Part shown: positions 1 to 6,212 of the stretch, piece by piece
Layout of the letters: the number at the start of each line of letters is the position of its first letter
Numbering within the stretch: the stretch's first letter is position 1
Source: an uncultured Collinsella sp.
GTDB lineage: Bacteria > Actinomycetota > Coriobacteriia > Coriobacteriales > Coriobacteriaceae
DNA: 6,873 bases
Assembly: GCA_900757265.1 (NCBI GenBank)
Contig: CAAENW010000069.1
Location: 1-6,873 of the forward strand
Direction: 5' to 3'
Notes under the pieces: generated by a model
Databases searched by the model: none
The model's input: only the letters and a program-made list of their open reading frames with translations
Told to the model about the DNA's origin: nothing
Translations under genes and position numbers: made by a program

Positions 1-332
1 CAAGGCGTCGCCACCTGCTCAAAGCGGCGTGGCAGACAGACGCGTTCCATCACCTGGCGACGAATGCCGTTGGTCGTGGTTTCCAAAAAGATGATCGTCT
101 GCAGATGGTCAATGTCCTCGCGGGCGCAGATTACCTGCAGCTGCCAGCCGGGGCGACCTTTTTTGCAGTAGAGAGGCAACCAGTGCACCTCGCGCGCACC
201 TGCCTCGCGCAGGCGGTCCGCGGCATAAGCGAGTACCTCGGGCGACGCGTCGTCGATGTCGCACTCCAGCTTGACGATGGTTTCGGGCGCATCGATCTCG
301 CGGGACAGCGGAGATGTACTTCCACGTTGCAT
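1..332 (-). CDS. larC: LarC C-terminal domain (LarC2), nickel insertion protein, partial
   Basis: The 110 readable residues match the C-terminal part of LarC. This protein uses CTP to insert nickel into the pincer cofactor of lactate racemase and related enzymes. Family features seen are the acidic segment CDIDDASPEVLAY near residues 24-36, the KKGRPGW stretch near 59-65, the FLETTTNGIRRQ block near 84-95, and the following ERVCLPRRF. The gene leaves the window at its 3' end. The start is the ATG at 332-330, preceded about 10 bases upstream by GGAAAGGA. The frame stays open back to a stop at 450-452, so a GTG start at 371 is also possible. No LarC1 (N-terminal half) coding is seen upstream, so this appears to be a separate LarC2. 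In Lactiplantibacillus plantarum the two halves are joined by a programmed frameshift. Family assignment is firm; whether a LarC1 partner exists elsewhere is unknown. Confidence 0.85.
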   Translation of the reverse strand, partial: MQRGSTSPLSREIDAPETIVKLECDIDDASPEVLAYAADRLREAGAREVHWLPLYCKKGRPGWQLQVICAREDIDHLQTIIFLETTTNGIRRQVMERVCLPRRFEQVATP

Positions 333-443
333 ACGGTCCGGATCCTTTCCGCGCGGGCTCGTTTTATTCACCCAAACGCTAGCACATCGGACGTGGCACA
401 GGCGTGACTTTCGTCCGTCGCCGCCCTCGCCCCTATCCAAATA

Positions 444-498
444 TGTACATCAGCCTCCAAACATGTCATTTTTTGTCGGTTTTGGAGGCTGACGTACA
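444..498. repeat. 18-bp inverted repeat with 19-base loop, possible operator or intergenic repeat
   Basis: The left arm at 444-461 reads TGTACATCAGCCTCCAAA. The right arm at 481-498 is its reverse complement with one mismatch (449 against 493). The loop at 462-480 is T-rich. The motif GTTTTGGAG in the right arm (479-487) recurs in the same orientation at 500-508, 21 bases later or about two helical turns. That spacing suits a protein-binding array better than a terminator. No gene ends just upstream on the plus strand, so a terminator is unlikely there. It lies in the 5' leader or promoter region of the minus-strand larC. It could be a regulator-binding dyad or a dispersed intergenic element. 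The repeat is certain; its function is not known. Confidence 0.75.
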
Positions 499-577
499 CG
501 TTTTGGAGCGGGGCCGCGCACGATCAGAATTGCGCCTGCACTCCGTCCGCCATAAAGTTCGCGGCACTCAACAATTT

Positions 578-597
578 TGAACTTTGTACGCAGTTCA
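578..597. promoter_or_regulatory. 20-bp palindromic operator-like site upstream of the ABC exporter operon
   Basis: The site reads TGAACTttGTACgcAGTTCA. It has twofold symmetry with 16 of 20 positions matching, a central GTAC and outer TGAACT/AGTTCA half-sites. The symmetry and the half-site spacing of about one helical turn resemble binding sites of dimeric repressors. It lies 120 bases before the exporter start, and TTGAAC (577-582) could serve as a poor -35 box overlapping it. It does not match the consensus sites I know for FNR, Rex or NsrR. The regulator is unknown. Confidence 0.4.
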
Positions 598-716
598 TCG
601 GCTAAAAAAATACCCTCGGCATACTTACCCGCTGCACGATGCTACTCTAGTTGCATTTGGCTAACTAAGCGGCTGCCGAGGACCCCGACCGGCACCGTTA
701 CGGCATAGGAGGTTTC

Positions 717-2600
717 ATGTTCGAGAAGCGGCTCTTCTCCCTGGTTCCGCAGGCAACGCCCTACATTATGGCAAGCGTCCTGTTTAAGTGGATCGCGCTC
801 ATGGCAAACATCACGGTGATGTGGGTGCTTGCGCGCATCTTGGGCGGCATCGTCACGGACGGCCTTTCCGCCGCGCTCGCCGTCGATGCCCTCGCACAGG
901 CGGCCTTGCCGCTCGCCGCCGCCATCATCGCGCGCGCCGCCTCCATCTACCTGGCCCAACGCGCCGGCGACAGGGCCGCGTTCGAGGCCGTCCGCCGCGT
1001 GCGCTCGCTCGTCTACGACAAGCTCACCGCACTCGGCCCCTCCTACACCGAGACCGTCCCCACCGCTGAGGCCGTCCAGACCAGCGTCGAGGGCGCCACG
1101 CAACTCCAGGTGTACTTTGGCGGCTACCTGCCGCAGCTCTTCTTTGCCGGCTTGGCACCCATCACGCTGTTTGTACTGCTCGTGGGCCAGGCGGGTCTTC
1201 CTGCCGCGCTGCTGCTCGCCTGCGTTCCGGTCATCCCCGTCTCCATCATGATGGTCATGCGCAACGCCAAAAAGATCGGTGCCGAGTACTGGGGCAGCTA
1301 TGTCGATCTGGGCGGCATGTTCCTGGAGGCCGTGCAGGGTCTCACCACCCTTAAGGTCTACCAGGCCGATCGCAGCTGGCACGAGCGCATCAACGCCGAG
1401 TCCGAGCGTTTCCGCACAGCGACCATGCGCCTGCTGGTGATGCAGCTGCGCTCCATTTGCGTTATGGACCTGGTCGTCTATATGGGCGCCGCGCTCGGCA
1501 TTATCGTAGCCGCGCTGCAGCTCGCCACGGGCAAGATTGGCTTTGAGGCGACCTTCCTCATCGTCTTTCTGTCGCAGGAGTTCTTTTTGCCCATGCGCCG
1601 CCTGGGATCGCTGTTCCACACGGCCATGAACGGCATGGCCGCCTCGCGCCGCATGTTTGGCATTTTGGATACGCCCGAGCCCGAGCGCGGCGATGTTGAG
1701 CTTGACGGTCGCGGCGATATCGAGCTCGCGGGCGTGAGCTATGCATACGGCGACCGCACGGTGCTGGACAGCGCCAGTGCGACCATTGCGCACGGCTCGC
1801 TCGTGGCACTCGTGGGCGAAAGCGGCGGCGGCAAGTCCACGCTCGCGGGGATTATCGCGGGCCGCAAGGGTGCCTACCGTGGCAGCGTTCGCATCGGCGG
1901 CGTCGAGCTACGCGATGCCACGGCCGCCTCACTCATGCGCTCCGTCACCCTGGTGCCCACCAACGGCTACCTGTTTACCGGCACCCTGCGCGACAACCTG
2001 CTGCTCGCCCAGCCCAACGCCACCGATACCGAGCTTTTGCGCGCGCTCGACCGCACGCGCGTGGCGGCCTTTGTGCAGGCCAACGGCGGGCTCGACATGG
2101 TGATTAACGAGGGTGGCACCAACCTTTCGGGCGGCCAGCGCCAGCGCGTGTGCATGGCCCGCGCCCTGCTGCACGACTCGCCAATCTATGTGTTTGACGA
2201 GGCTACGAGCAACGTCGATGCCGCAAGCGAGGCCGCAATCGGCGAGGTCATCGCGTCGCTTGCCGGCGAGCACACCGTAATCGTAGTGGCGCATCGCCTG
2301 TCGACGATCGTAGACGCCGATCAGATCCTGGTGCTGGAGCGTGGCCGTATTGCCGAGCGCGGGACTCACGGCGAGCTCTGGGCACCGCGGGCGCCTATAC
2401 GCGCATGTGGAACAGTCAGGAGCAGCTCTCGGCATATGCGTATGCGGAGGGTGATGCCGAGGATGCTGGCGCGGATGAGGCTGCTGACGGCAGCGCCGCC
2501 TGTACCGATGGCCTCAACGGTGCCGGCTCGTCTTCCGCTGCCGCGGCGCCTGACTCCGGCCGCGCCCGTCGCTCGGCGCCGTCCATCATGTGGCGCATGA
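717..2600 (+). CDS. CydD-like ABC exporter half (membrane domain plus ATPase), frameshifted near its end
   Basis: This is a type IV ABC exporter half with an N-terminal membrane domain (residues about 1-320, hydrophobic segments near 15-40, 50-75, 135-180 and 240-290) and a C-terminal ATPase domain. Phrases such as YLPQLFFAGLAPI and EFFLPMRRLGSLFH resemble CydD, which with CydC exports cysteine or glutathione and supports cytochrome bd assembly. ATPase motifs are Walker A GESGGGKST (367-375), signature LSGGQ (470-474), Walker B with D494 and E495, and switch H526. The Q-loop glutamine is replaced by Thr415 (VPTNGYLF), which is unusual. The start is fixed by AGGAGG at 707-712. After HGEL (about residue 554) the frame becomes non-homologous and Arg/Pro-rich up to the stop. 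The expected end, GAYTRMWNSQEQL, continues in the frame of the next entry. The two were most likely one fused CydD-CydC protein. A general heterodimeric exporter is the alternative. Confidence 0.85.
   Translation: MFEKRLFSLVPQATPYIMASVLFKWIALMANITVMWVLARILGGIVTDGLSAALAVDALAQAALPLAAAIIARAASIYLAQRAGDRAAFEAVRRVRSLVYDKLTALGPSYTETVPTAEAVQTSVEGATQLQVYFGGYLPQLFFAGLAPITLFVLLVGQAGLPAALLLACVPVIPVSIMMVMRNAKKIGAEYWGSYVDLGGMFLEAVQGLTTLKVYQADRSWHERINAESERFRTATMRLLVMQLRSICVMDLVVYMGAALGIIVAALQLATGKIGFEATFLIVFLSQEFFLPMRRLGSLFHTAMNGMAASRRMFGILDTPEPERGDVELDGRGDIELAGVSYAYGDRTVLDSASATIAHGSLVALVGESGGGKSTLAGIIAGRKGAYRGSVRIGGVELRDATAASLMRSVTLVPTNGYLFTGTLRDNLLLAQPNATDTELLRALDRTRVAAFVQANGGLDMVINEGGTNLSGGQRQRVCMARALLHDSPIYVFDEATSNVDAASEAAIGEVIASLAGEHTVIVVAHRLSTIVDADQILVLERGRIAERGTHGELWAPRAPIRACGTVRSSSRHMRMRRVMPRMLARMRLLTAAPPVPMASTVPARLPLPRRLTPAAPVARRRPSCGA
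2378..2396 (+). other. Probable one-base frameshift splitting a fused CydD-CydC reading frame
   Basis: Upstream of this point the homologous frame is that of the gene starting at 717 and ends in GTHGEL. Downstream it is the next frame, which reads GTAGAYTRMWNSQEQL without interruption into the second exporter half. Restoring one base here (for example after 2378, giving ELLGTAGAYTRMW) yields one open frame from 717 to 4282 of about 1188 residues. The exact position within the interval cannot be fixed. There is no long homopolymer and no classical X-XXY-YYZ slippery heptamer. Causes to weigh are a sequencing or assembly error, a recent inactivating mutation, or an unusual recoding event. Confidence 0.75.
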
Positions 2601-4282
2601 TGGGGCTCGTCCGACCGCTTGCCGGCTGGCTTATGCTAGCTGTCGTGCTGGGCAGCATTGGTATGTTCACCGCCACGTTTGTTCCGGCCTTTGGCGCCTT
2701 TGGCCTTATGGCCGCGCTGGGCCGCAACGCCTTGGGGCTTGGTCTTATCGCAGCATGCGCGGCCTGCGCCGCCTGCGGCATCGCACGCGGACCGCTCCAT
2801 TACGGAGAGCAGCTCTGCAATCACTACATCGCGTTCCGCCTACTCGCACACATTCGCGACCTGGTGTTTGGTGCCCTGCGCCAGCTCGCCCCCGCCAAGC
2901 TCGAGGGCCGCGGCAAGGGCGAGCTCGTGAGCCTGGTCACCTCGGATATCGAGCTGCTCGAGGTCTTCTACGCGCACACCATCTCGCCCATTGCCATCGC
3001 TCTGGTCTGCACCGTTGTGTTTGAGGGCTTTTTGCTGGCTGTGAGCCCCGAGCTCGCGGGCATCGCGCTCGTGGCCTACGCGGTCCTGGGCGTGCTGCTG
3101 CCCCTGGTCTCGGCCAAGGCATGCGGCACCACCGGCCGCCAGAGCCGCGAGGGCGCCGGTAAGCTGGGCGCCTTTGTACTCGACAGTCTGCGCGGCGCGG
3201 GCGAGACCATCCAGTTTGCCGGTGGCACCGATCGCAGCCGTGCCCTGGGCAAGCTGACCGAGCAAGTCGGCGCCGTGGACGCGCGCCTCAAGCGCCGCCA
3301 GGCGGTCAGCGAGGCCGTAGCCGATGCGCTTATTCTTGCGGCTAATCTGGTGATGCTCGGGCGTGCGCTGCAGCTGGTGGCTGCGGGAACGATTGACTTT
3401 GCCGCAGCGTTTGTCGCCGTCTTTACCTTTGTGTCGTCGTTTGGCTCGGTGATGGCCGTGAGCCGCCTGGGCGCCTCACTGCAGGAGACGCTCGCCTCGG
3501 GCGCACGCGTGCTCGATTTGCTCGACGAGCAGCCCCAGTGCGCCGAGGTCGCCGATGGACAGAACGTTGAGTTTGCCGGCGCCGCAGCCGAGCATGTGAG
3601 CTTTAGCTATGCGGGCGGCGTGGACGCGGGCGGTGCGGGCGCCACAGAGCAGGTCGCGAACGACACCGCTGCGAGTCTCATCCTCGACGACGTGACCTGC
3701 ATCTTTGCGCCCGGTACCATGACCTGCATCATGGGGCGCTCGGGCTCGGGCAAGTCGACGCTGCTTAAGCTGCTCATGCGCTTTTGGGACCCCGCAGCCG
3801 GCACCATCACGGTGAGCGGCGTCGATGCCCGCCACATCAACACGGCGAGCCTGCGCAGCCACGAGGCCTATATGACCCAGGACACACATCTGTTCTGCGG
3901 CACCGTGCGCGAGAACCTGCTGGTCGCGCGCGCCGGCGCCACCGATGCCGAGCTGCTCGACGCTTGCCGCTCCGCCTCACTCACCACGCTCATCGACCGT
4001 CTGCCGCAGGGACTCGACACGCCCGTTGCCGAGCTGGGCGACTCGCTTTCGGGCGGCGAGCGCCAGCGCATCGGCCTTGCGCGCATCTTCCTCAACGACG
4101 CACCCTTCATCTTGCTCGACGAACCCACCAGCGCGCTCGATGCTCTCAACGAGGCGTCCGTGATACAGGCAATCGACGAGCTCAAGCGCCGCGGCAAGAC
4201 CATTGTGCTCGTGAGCCACCGTGCCAGCACCTGCGCGTTTGCCGATTTCTCGCTTTCGGTCGAGCACGGGAGGCTGAGCTAA
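2405..4282 (+). CDS. CydC-like ABC exporter half (membrane domain plus ATPase), likely C-terminal half of a fusion
   Basis: This is the second exporter half. Residues 1-8 (MWNSQEQL) are really the last residues of the preceding ATPase domain. Residues about 9-60 form an acidic, Ala/Ser-rich linker. The membrane domain runs from about residue 62 to 370 and contains CydC-type stretches such as HYGEQLCNHYIAFRLL and SDIELLEVFYAHTISPI. The ATPase domain is complete: Walker A GRSGSGKST (444-452), Q-loop Q492, signature LSGGE (548-552), Walker B D572 with catalytic E573, and switch H605. Neither the ATG at 2405 nor the ATG at 2588 has a ribosome site, which supports synthesis as part of one polypeptide with the upstream half. 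All ATPase motifs are intact here, while the first half has a changed Q-loop. The predicted role is export of thiols (cysteine/glutathione) or a related solute across the cytoplasmic membrane. The substrate cannot be read from sequence. Confidence 0.85.
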   Translation: MWNSQEQLSAYAYAEGDAEDAGADEAADGSAACTDGLNGAGSSSAAAAPDSGRARRSAPSIMWRMMGLVRPLAGWLMLAVVLGSIGMFTATFVPAFGAFGLMAALGRNALGLGLIAACAACAACGIARGPLHYGEQLCNHYIAFRLLAHIRDLVFGALRQLAPAKLEGRGKGELVSLVTSDIELLEVFYAHTISPIAIALVCTVVFEGFLLAVSPELAGIALVAYAVLGVLLPLVSAKACGTTGRQSREGAGKLGAFVLDSLRGAGETIQFAGGTDRSRALGKLTEQVGAVDARLKRRQAVSEAVADALILAANLVMLGRALQLVAAGTIDFAAAFVAVFTFVSSFGSVMAVSRLGASLQETLASGARVLDLLDEQPQCAEVADGQNVEFAGAAAEHVSFSYAGGVDAGGAGATEQVANDTAASLILDDVTCIFAPGTMTCIMGRSGSGKSTLLKLLMRFWDPAAGTITVSGVDARHINTASLRSHEAYMTQDTHLFCGTVRENLLVARAGATDAELLDACRSASLTTLIDRLPQGLDTPVAELGDSLSGGERQRIGLARIFLNDAPFILLDEPTSALDALNEASVIQAIDELKRRGKTIVLVSHRASTCAFADFSLSVEHGRLS

Positions 4283-4701
4283 TGGCGCGCCCGGTCGACA
4301 CACCGGAGCTGGCACGCAAACGTGAGCGCGAGGCCCAGATGGTGTCGCAGATGATTGCGCTATGGTGTCGTGGGCATCATGGCGGCGGGCATGCGGTCGA
4401 ACAGACTGGCGACGATGAGTCCGTGCGCGTGAAGCTCGGCCTTCGGACCATTACGCTCTGCCCCGAATGCACCGAGCTGCAGAAATACGCCATCGCGCGC
4501 ATTGAGCACTGCCCGCACATGGGCACCAAGACATTTTGCTCGGCCTGTCCTTCGCATTGTTACCGGCCTGCCATACGCGAGAAGATCCGCGAGGTCATGC
4601 GCTGGTCGGGACCGCGTATGATCCGCTATCGCCCCATCACCGCCGTGAGACACGCGATGGTAACGGTGCAGGCCAAACGCGTGGCGGCACGAAGCAAGTA
4701 G
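4282..4701 (+). CDS. YgbA-type nitrous oxide-stimulated promoter family protein
   Basis: This 139-residue cysteine-rich protein belongs to the family named after E. coli YgbA, a gene induced by nitric oxide through NsrR. The family pattern is clear: MIALWCRGHHGG (24-35), CPEC (60-63), KYAIARIEHCPHM (68-80), then CSACPSHCY (86-94) and an IREKIREVMRWSGPRM block (98-113). Seven cysteines (29, 60, 63, 77, 86, 89, 93) together with His residues look like a metal or Fe-S binding set, which is inference. The biochemical role of the family is not established. The ATG shares its A with the exporter stop codon (TAATG), so translation is probably coupled to the exporter. The frame is also open upstream into the exporter gene, but that part is a shadow; the overlap junction and family length support this start. 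Confidence 0.85.
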   Translation: MARPVDTPELARKREREAQMVSQMIALWCRGHHGGGHAVEQTGDDESVRVKLGLRTITLCPECTELQKYAIARIEHCPHMGTKTFCSACPSHCYRPAIREKIREVMRWSGPRMIRYRPITAVRHAMVTVQAKRVAARSK

Positions 4702-4782
4702 TCGCCGGCGCCGGCACGCGCCGCCTGCCCTTTCCAGTCGGTTTCGACTTGCAGCGTTCCCGCCGCGCCGAGGCTGCGCCAT

Positions 4783-4788
4783 TACAAT
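4783..4788 (+). promoter_or_regulatory. Possible -10 box upstream of the histidinol-phosphatase gene
   Basis: TACAAT lies 33 bases before the ATG at 4821 in an otherwise very GC-rich 119-base gap, and a purine start region follows it. No good -35 box sits 16-18 bases upstream; the nearest TTGCAG (4749-4754) is 28 bases away. It is proposed on position and base composition only. Confidence 0.3.
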
Positions 4789-4820
4789 GAAGCGGATTCG
4801 CTTGACGCAAAGGAGCCGCC

Positions 4821-5732
4821 ATGTCCGCTTGCCCGCTGGTCGATTGTCACACCCACACCTCGTTTTCGGACGGCCATGCCTCGTTTGATGACAACGTCCG
4901 TGCCGCTGCTGCGGCAGGCTGCCGCGTCATGGTCTCGACCGACCACCTCGCCCTGCCTGCCAGTATGGATGCTAACTGCGAGGTGCAGGTCGTCGAGGGC
5001 GACTTGCCGGCACATCGTCTGGCCTTTGAGGACGTCCGCAAACTCGCCGCGCAGATTGCGCCGGAGCTTGAGCTTATCTATGGCTTTGAATGCGACTGGT
5101 ACGAAGGTTGCGAGCCTTTGGTTGAGGGCTGGTCCGCGGGTGCCATAGTGCGCTTGGGCAGTGTGCACTGGATTGGCGATCCGGGCGATATCATGGCCGG
5201 CGCTGCGGGTACGGCGGGAACGGAGGGCGTCGCTCGCCCTGATACGCCCGATTCGCTCTGCGGCTGGATCGACGACGACACCAACCTGCATGTTTGGGAA
5301 AACCTGGGCGTGCGCGGCGTGTGGGAGCGCTACGTCGACGACTGGTGCCGTGCTTGCGAAAGCTCACTCAACTTTGATGTAATGGCCCATCCCGACCTGG
5401 TCATGCGCTTTTCGAAGGAAGGCTTTGCGCCCGATTTTGATCCGGCACCGTTTTGGGAGCAGATGGCCGAATGCGCTCACGACACGGGTCGCCGTGTCGA
5501 AGTCTCGACCGCCGCGCCGCGTAAGGGCCTCGACGACTATTACCCCTCGACGGGGCTGTTGCGCTGCTTCGCCCACGCCGAGGTGCCAATCACCTTTGGC
5601 TCGGACGCACACCGCGCCTGTGACATCTGTTGGAATATCCGCGAAGCGCAGGCCCACGCCTACGACTGCGGTTATCGAACCTTCGACATCCCCCACCCCA
5701 CCGGAGAATGGGAGTCCACGCCCCTCGCCTAG
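4821..5732 (+). CDS. PHP-family histidinol-phosphatase
   Basis: This 303-residue PHP-domain phosphoesterase is of the HisJ/HisK type, which removes phosphate from L-histidinol phosphate in histidine biosynthesis. Metal-site residues expected for the family are visible: H10 and H12 (CHTHTSFSDG), D17, H42 (STDH), E90 (YGFECDW), H116 (GSVHWIG), H190 (MAHPDL), D262 and H264 (GSDAHRA). VEVSTAAPRKG followed by YYPS (226-243) corresponds to the substrate-side loop of histidinol phosphatases. An Ala/Gly-rich insertion (about 120-150) after the HW motif looks like a surface loop. The start is supported by AAAGGAG at 4809-4815. The protein is cytoplasmic, with no signal peptide. It converges with the hisI-hisE operon, which supports the histidine role. 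Other PHP phosphatases with different substrates remain possible. Confidence 0.85.
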   Translation: MSACPLVDCHTHTSFSDGHASFDDNVRAAAAAGCRVMVSTDHLALPASMDANCEVQVVEGDLPAHRLAFEDVRKLAAQIAPELELIYGFECDWYEGCEPLVEGWSAGAIVRLGSVHWIGDPGDIMAGAAGTAGTEGVARPDTPDSLCGWIDDDTNLHVWENLGVRGVWERYVDDWCRACESSLNFDVMAHPDLVMRFSKEGFAPDFDPAPFWEQMAECAHDTGRRVEVSTAAPRKGLDDYYPSTGLLRCFAHAEVPITFGSDAHRACDICWNIREAQAHAYDCGYRTFDIPHPTGEWESTPLA

Positions 5733-5744
5733 CCATCCCTTCAT

Positions 5745-5813
5745 GAGTTGCGGTGAAATAGTTCCTGTTTATGGCCCTAAGACCGTCAAACAAGAACTAT
5801 TCCACCGCAACTT
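5745..5813. repeat. 24-bp inverted repeat in the convergent gap, possible bidirectional terminator or REP-like hairpin
   Basis: The arms at 5747-5770 and 5788-5811 are complementary at 22 of 24 positions around a 17-base loop; the stem extends by one pair outward. The two imperfect positions (5756/5802 and 5765/5793) are A-C clashes in a plus-strand transcript but become G-U pairs in a minus-strand transcript, where the stem is unbroken. It lies between the stop codons of two converging genes, as expected for a terminator. However, there is only a weak T-rich stretch (5812-5819) on one side and none on the other. A dispersed intergenic repeat is an equally good reading. Confidence 0.7.
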
Positions 5814-5842
5814 CTATTTCATTGGCAACTCCCGAAAGACTG

Positions 5843-5884
5843 CCCCAAACGACTAGTCGTTTAAGAACGTCCCCAATGACTAGT
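5843..5884. repeat. Palindrome and direct-repeat pair with GACTAGT core, overlapping the hisE stop
   Basis: AAACGACTAGTCGTTT at 5847-5862 is a perfect 16-bp palindrome. It is part of CCCCAAACGACTAGT (5843-5857), which recurs imperfectly 28 bases later as CCCCAATGACTAGT (5871-5884). The second copy includes the TAG stop of hisE (5882-5880). Together with the adjacent 24-bp hairpin this resembles a composite intergenic repeat of the REP/BIME kind. That class is an inference, since copy number cannot be judged from one window. Confidence 0.6.
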
Positions 5885-6197
5885 GGCGGCGGGCGTTGAG
5901 TTCGCCGGCCAGTTCGTCGAGGGTGATGCCGTAGCGCTCGAGCGTCACGAGCAAGTGGTAGATCAGGTCGCCGGCCTCGTAGCGGATGTGATCGTGGTCG
6001 TTATCCTTGCAGGCCATGATGACCTCGCTCGCCTCCTCGGCAAGTTTCTTGAGCAGCTCGTCCTCGACATCGCTCAGTAGGCGGGCGGTATAGCTCTCCT
6101 CCGCGGACGCATCGCGACGACCGTGAATCACCTCGGCCAGTCCCGTCAGCGTCTCGCCGATATTTCCCGGCTGCACGTTAGCTGTTCTGACTCCCAT
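5880..6197 (-). CDS. hisE: Phosphoribosyl-ATP pyrophosphohydrolase
   Basis: This 105-residue all-alpha MazG-like enzyme hydrolyses phosphoribosyl-ATP to phosphoribosyl-AMP and pyrophosphate, the second step of histidine synthesis, in the cytoplasm. The core metal-binding pattern is present: KLAEEASEVIMACK with E54, E55, E58 and K64, then YEAGDLIYHLLV with E74 and D77. Length is typical of free-standing HisE. The ATG at 6197 is preceded by GAGAGGAAA at a good distance. It is the last gene of the minus-strand hisI operon, 15 bases after the small middle gene. Many bacteria carry HisE fused to HisI, and here they are separate. Confidence 0.93.
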   Translation of the reverse strand: MGVRTANVQPGNIGETLTGLAEVIHGRRDASAEESYTARLLSDVEDELLKKLAEEASEVIMACKDNDHDHIRYEAGDLIYHLLVTLERYGITLDELAGELNARRH

Positions 6198-6212
6198 GGT
6201 TATTTCCTCTCG

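Larger units (their letters stand above)
333..716. other. Divergent intergenic region between larC and the ABC exporter operon
   Basis: This 384-base spacer has lower GC than its flanks and no convincing coding frame. It must carry the promoters for larC (minus strand) and for the exporter operon (plus strand). Visible structure includes an 18-bp inverted repeat at 444-498, a further copy of GTTTTGGAG at 500-508, a 20-bp palindrome at 578-597, an A-tract at 604-610, and an 8-bp inverted repeat (CCTCGGCA at 614-621 against TGCCGAGG at 674-681) that could fold the leader of the exporter mRNA. No clear pair of -35 and -10 boxes could be assigned for either gene. A weak minus-strand candidate, ATGACA then TACATA with a 16-base spacer, overlaps the left arm of the 18-bp repeat. 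The exporter gene has a strong ribosome site, AGGAGG at 707-712. Confidence 0.6.

Noticed and set aside
105..492. Plus-strand open frames at the left end
   Set aside because: They run opposite the LarC2 coding frame or through the dyad-bearing spacer, and show no domain or ribosome site.
614..681. 8-bp inverted repeat CCTCGGCA/TGCCGAGG in the exporter leader as a riboswitch or attenuator
   Set aside because: The stem is short with a 52-base loop and no conserved riboswitch core was recognised; chance is a fair explanation.
642..1793. Long minus-strand open frame of 383 codons opposite the CydD-like gene
   Set aside because: It is a high-GC shadow on the opposite strand of a gene with clear ABC exporter motifs. 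Its translation is His/Gly/Arg-rich with no recognisable domain.
3784..4281. Upstream extension of the YgbA-family frame into the exporter gene
   Set aside because: The extension is Arg/His-rich shadow sequence. Homology starts after the ATG at 4282, which overlaps the exporter stop.
4704..4715. Palindrome GCCGGCGCCGGC just after the YgbA-family stop, as a terminator
   Set aside because: It has no loop room and no T-run after it, and such palindromes are common by chance in GC-rich DNA.
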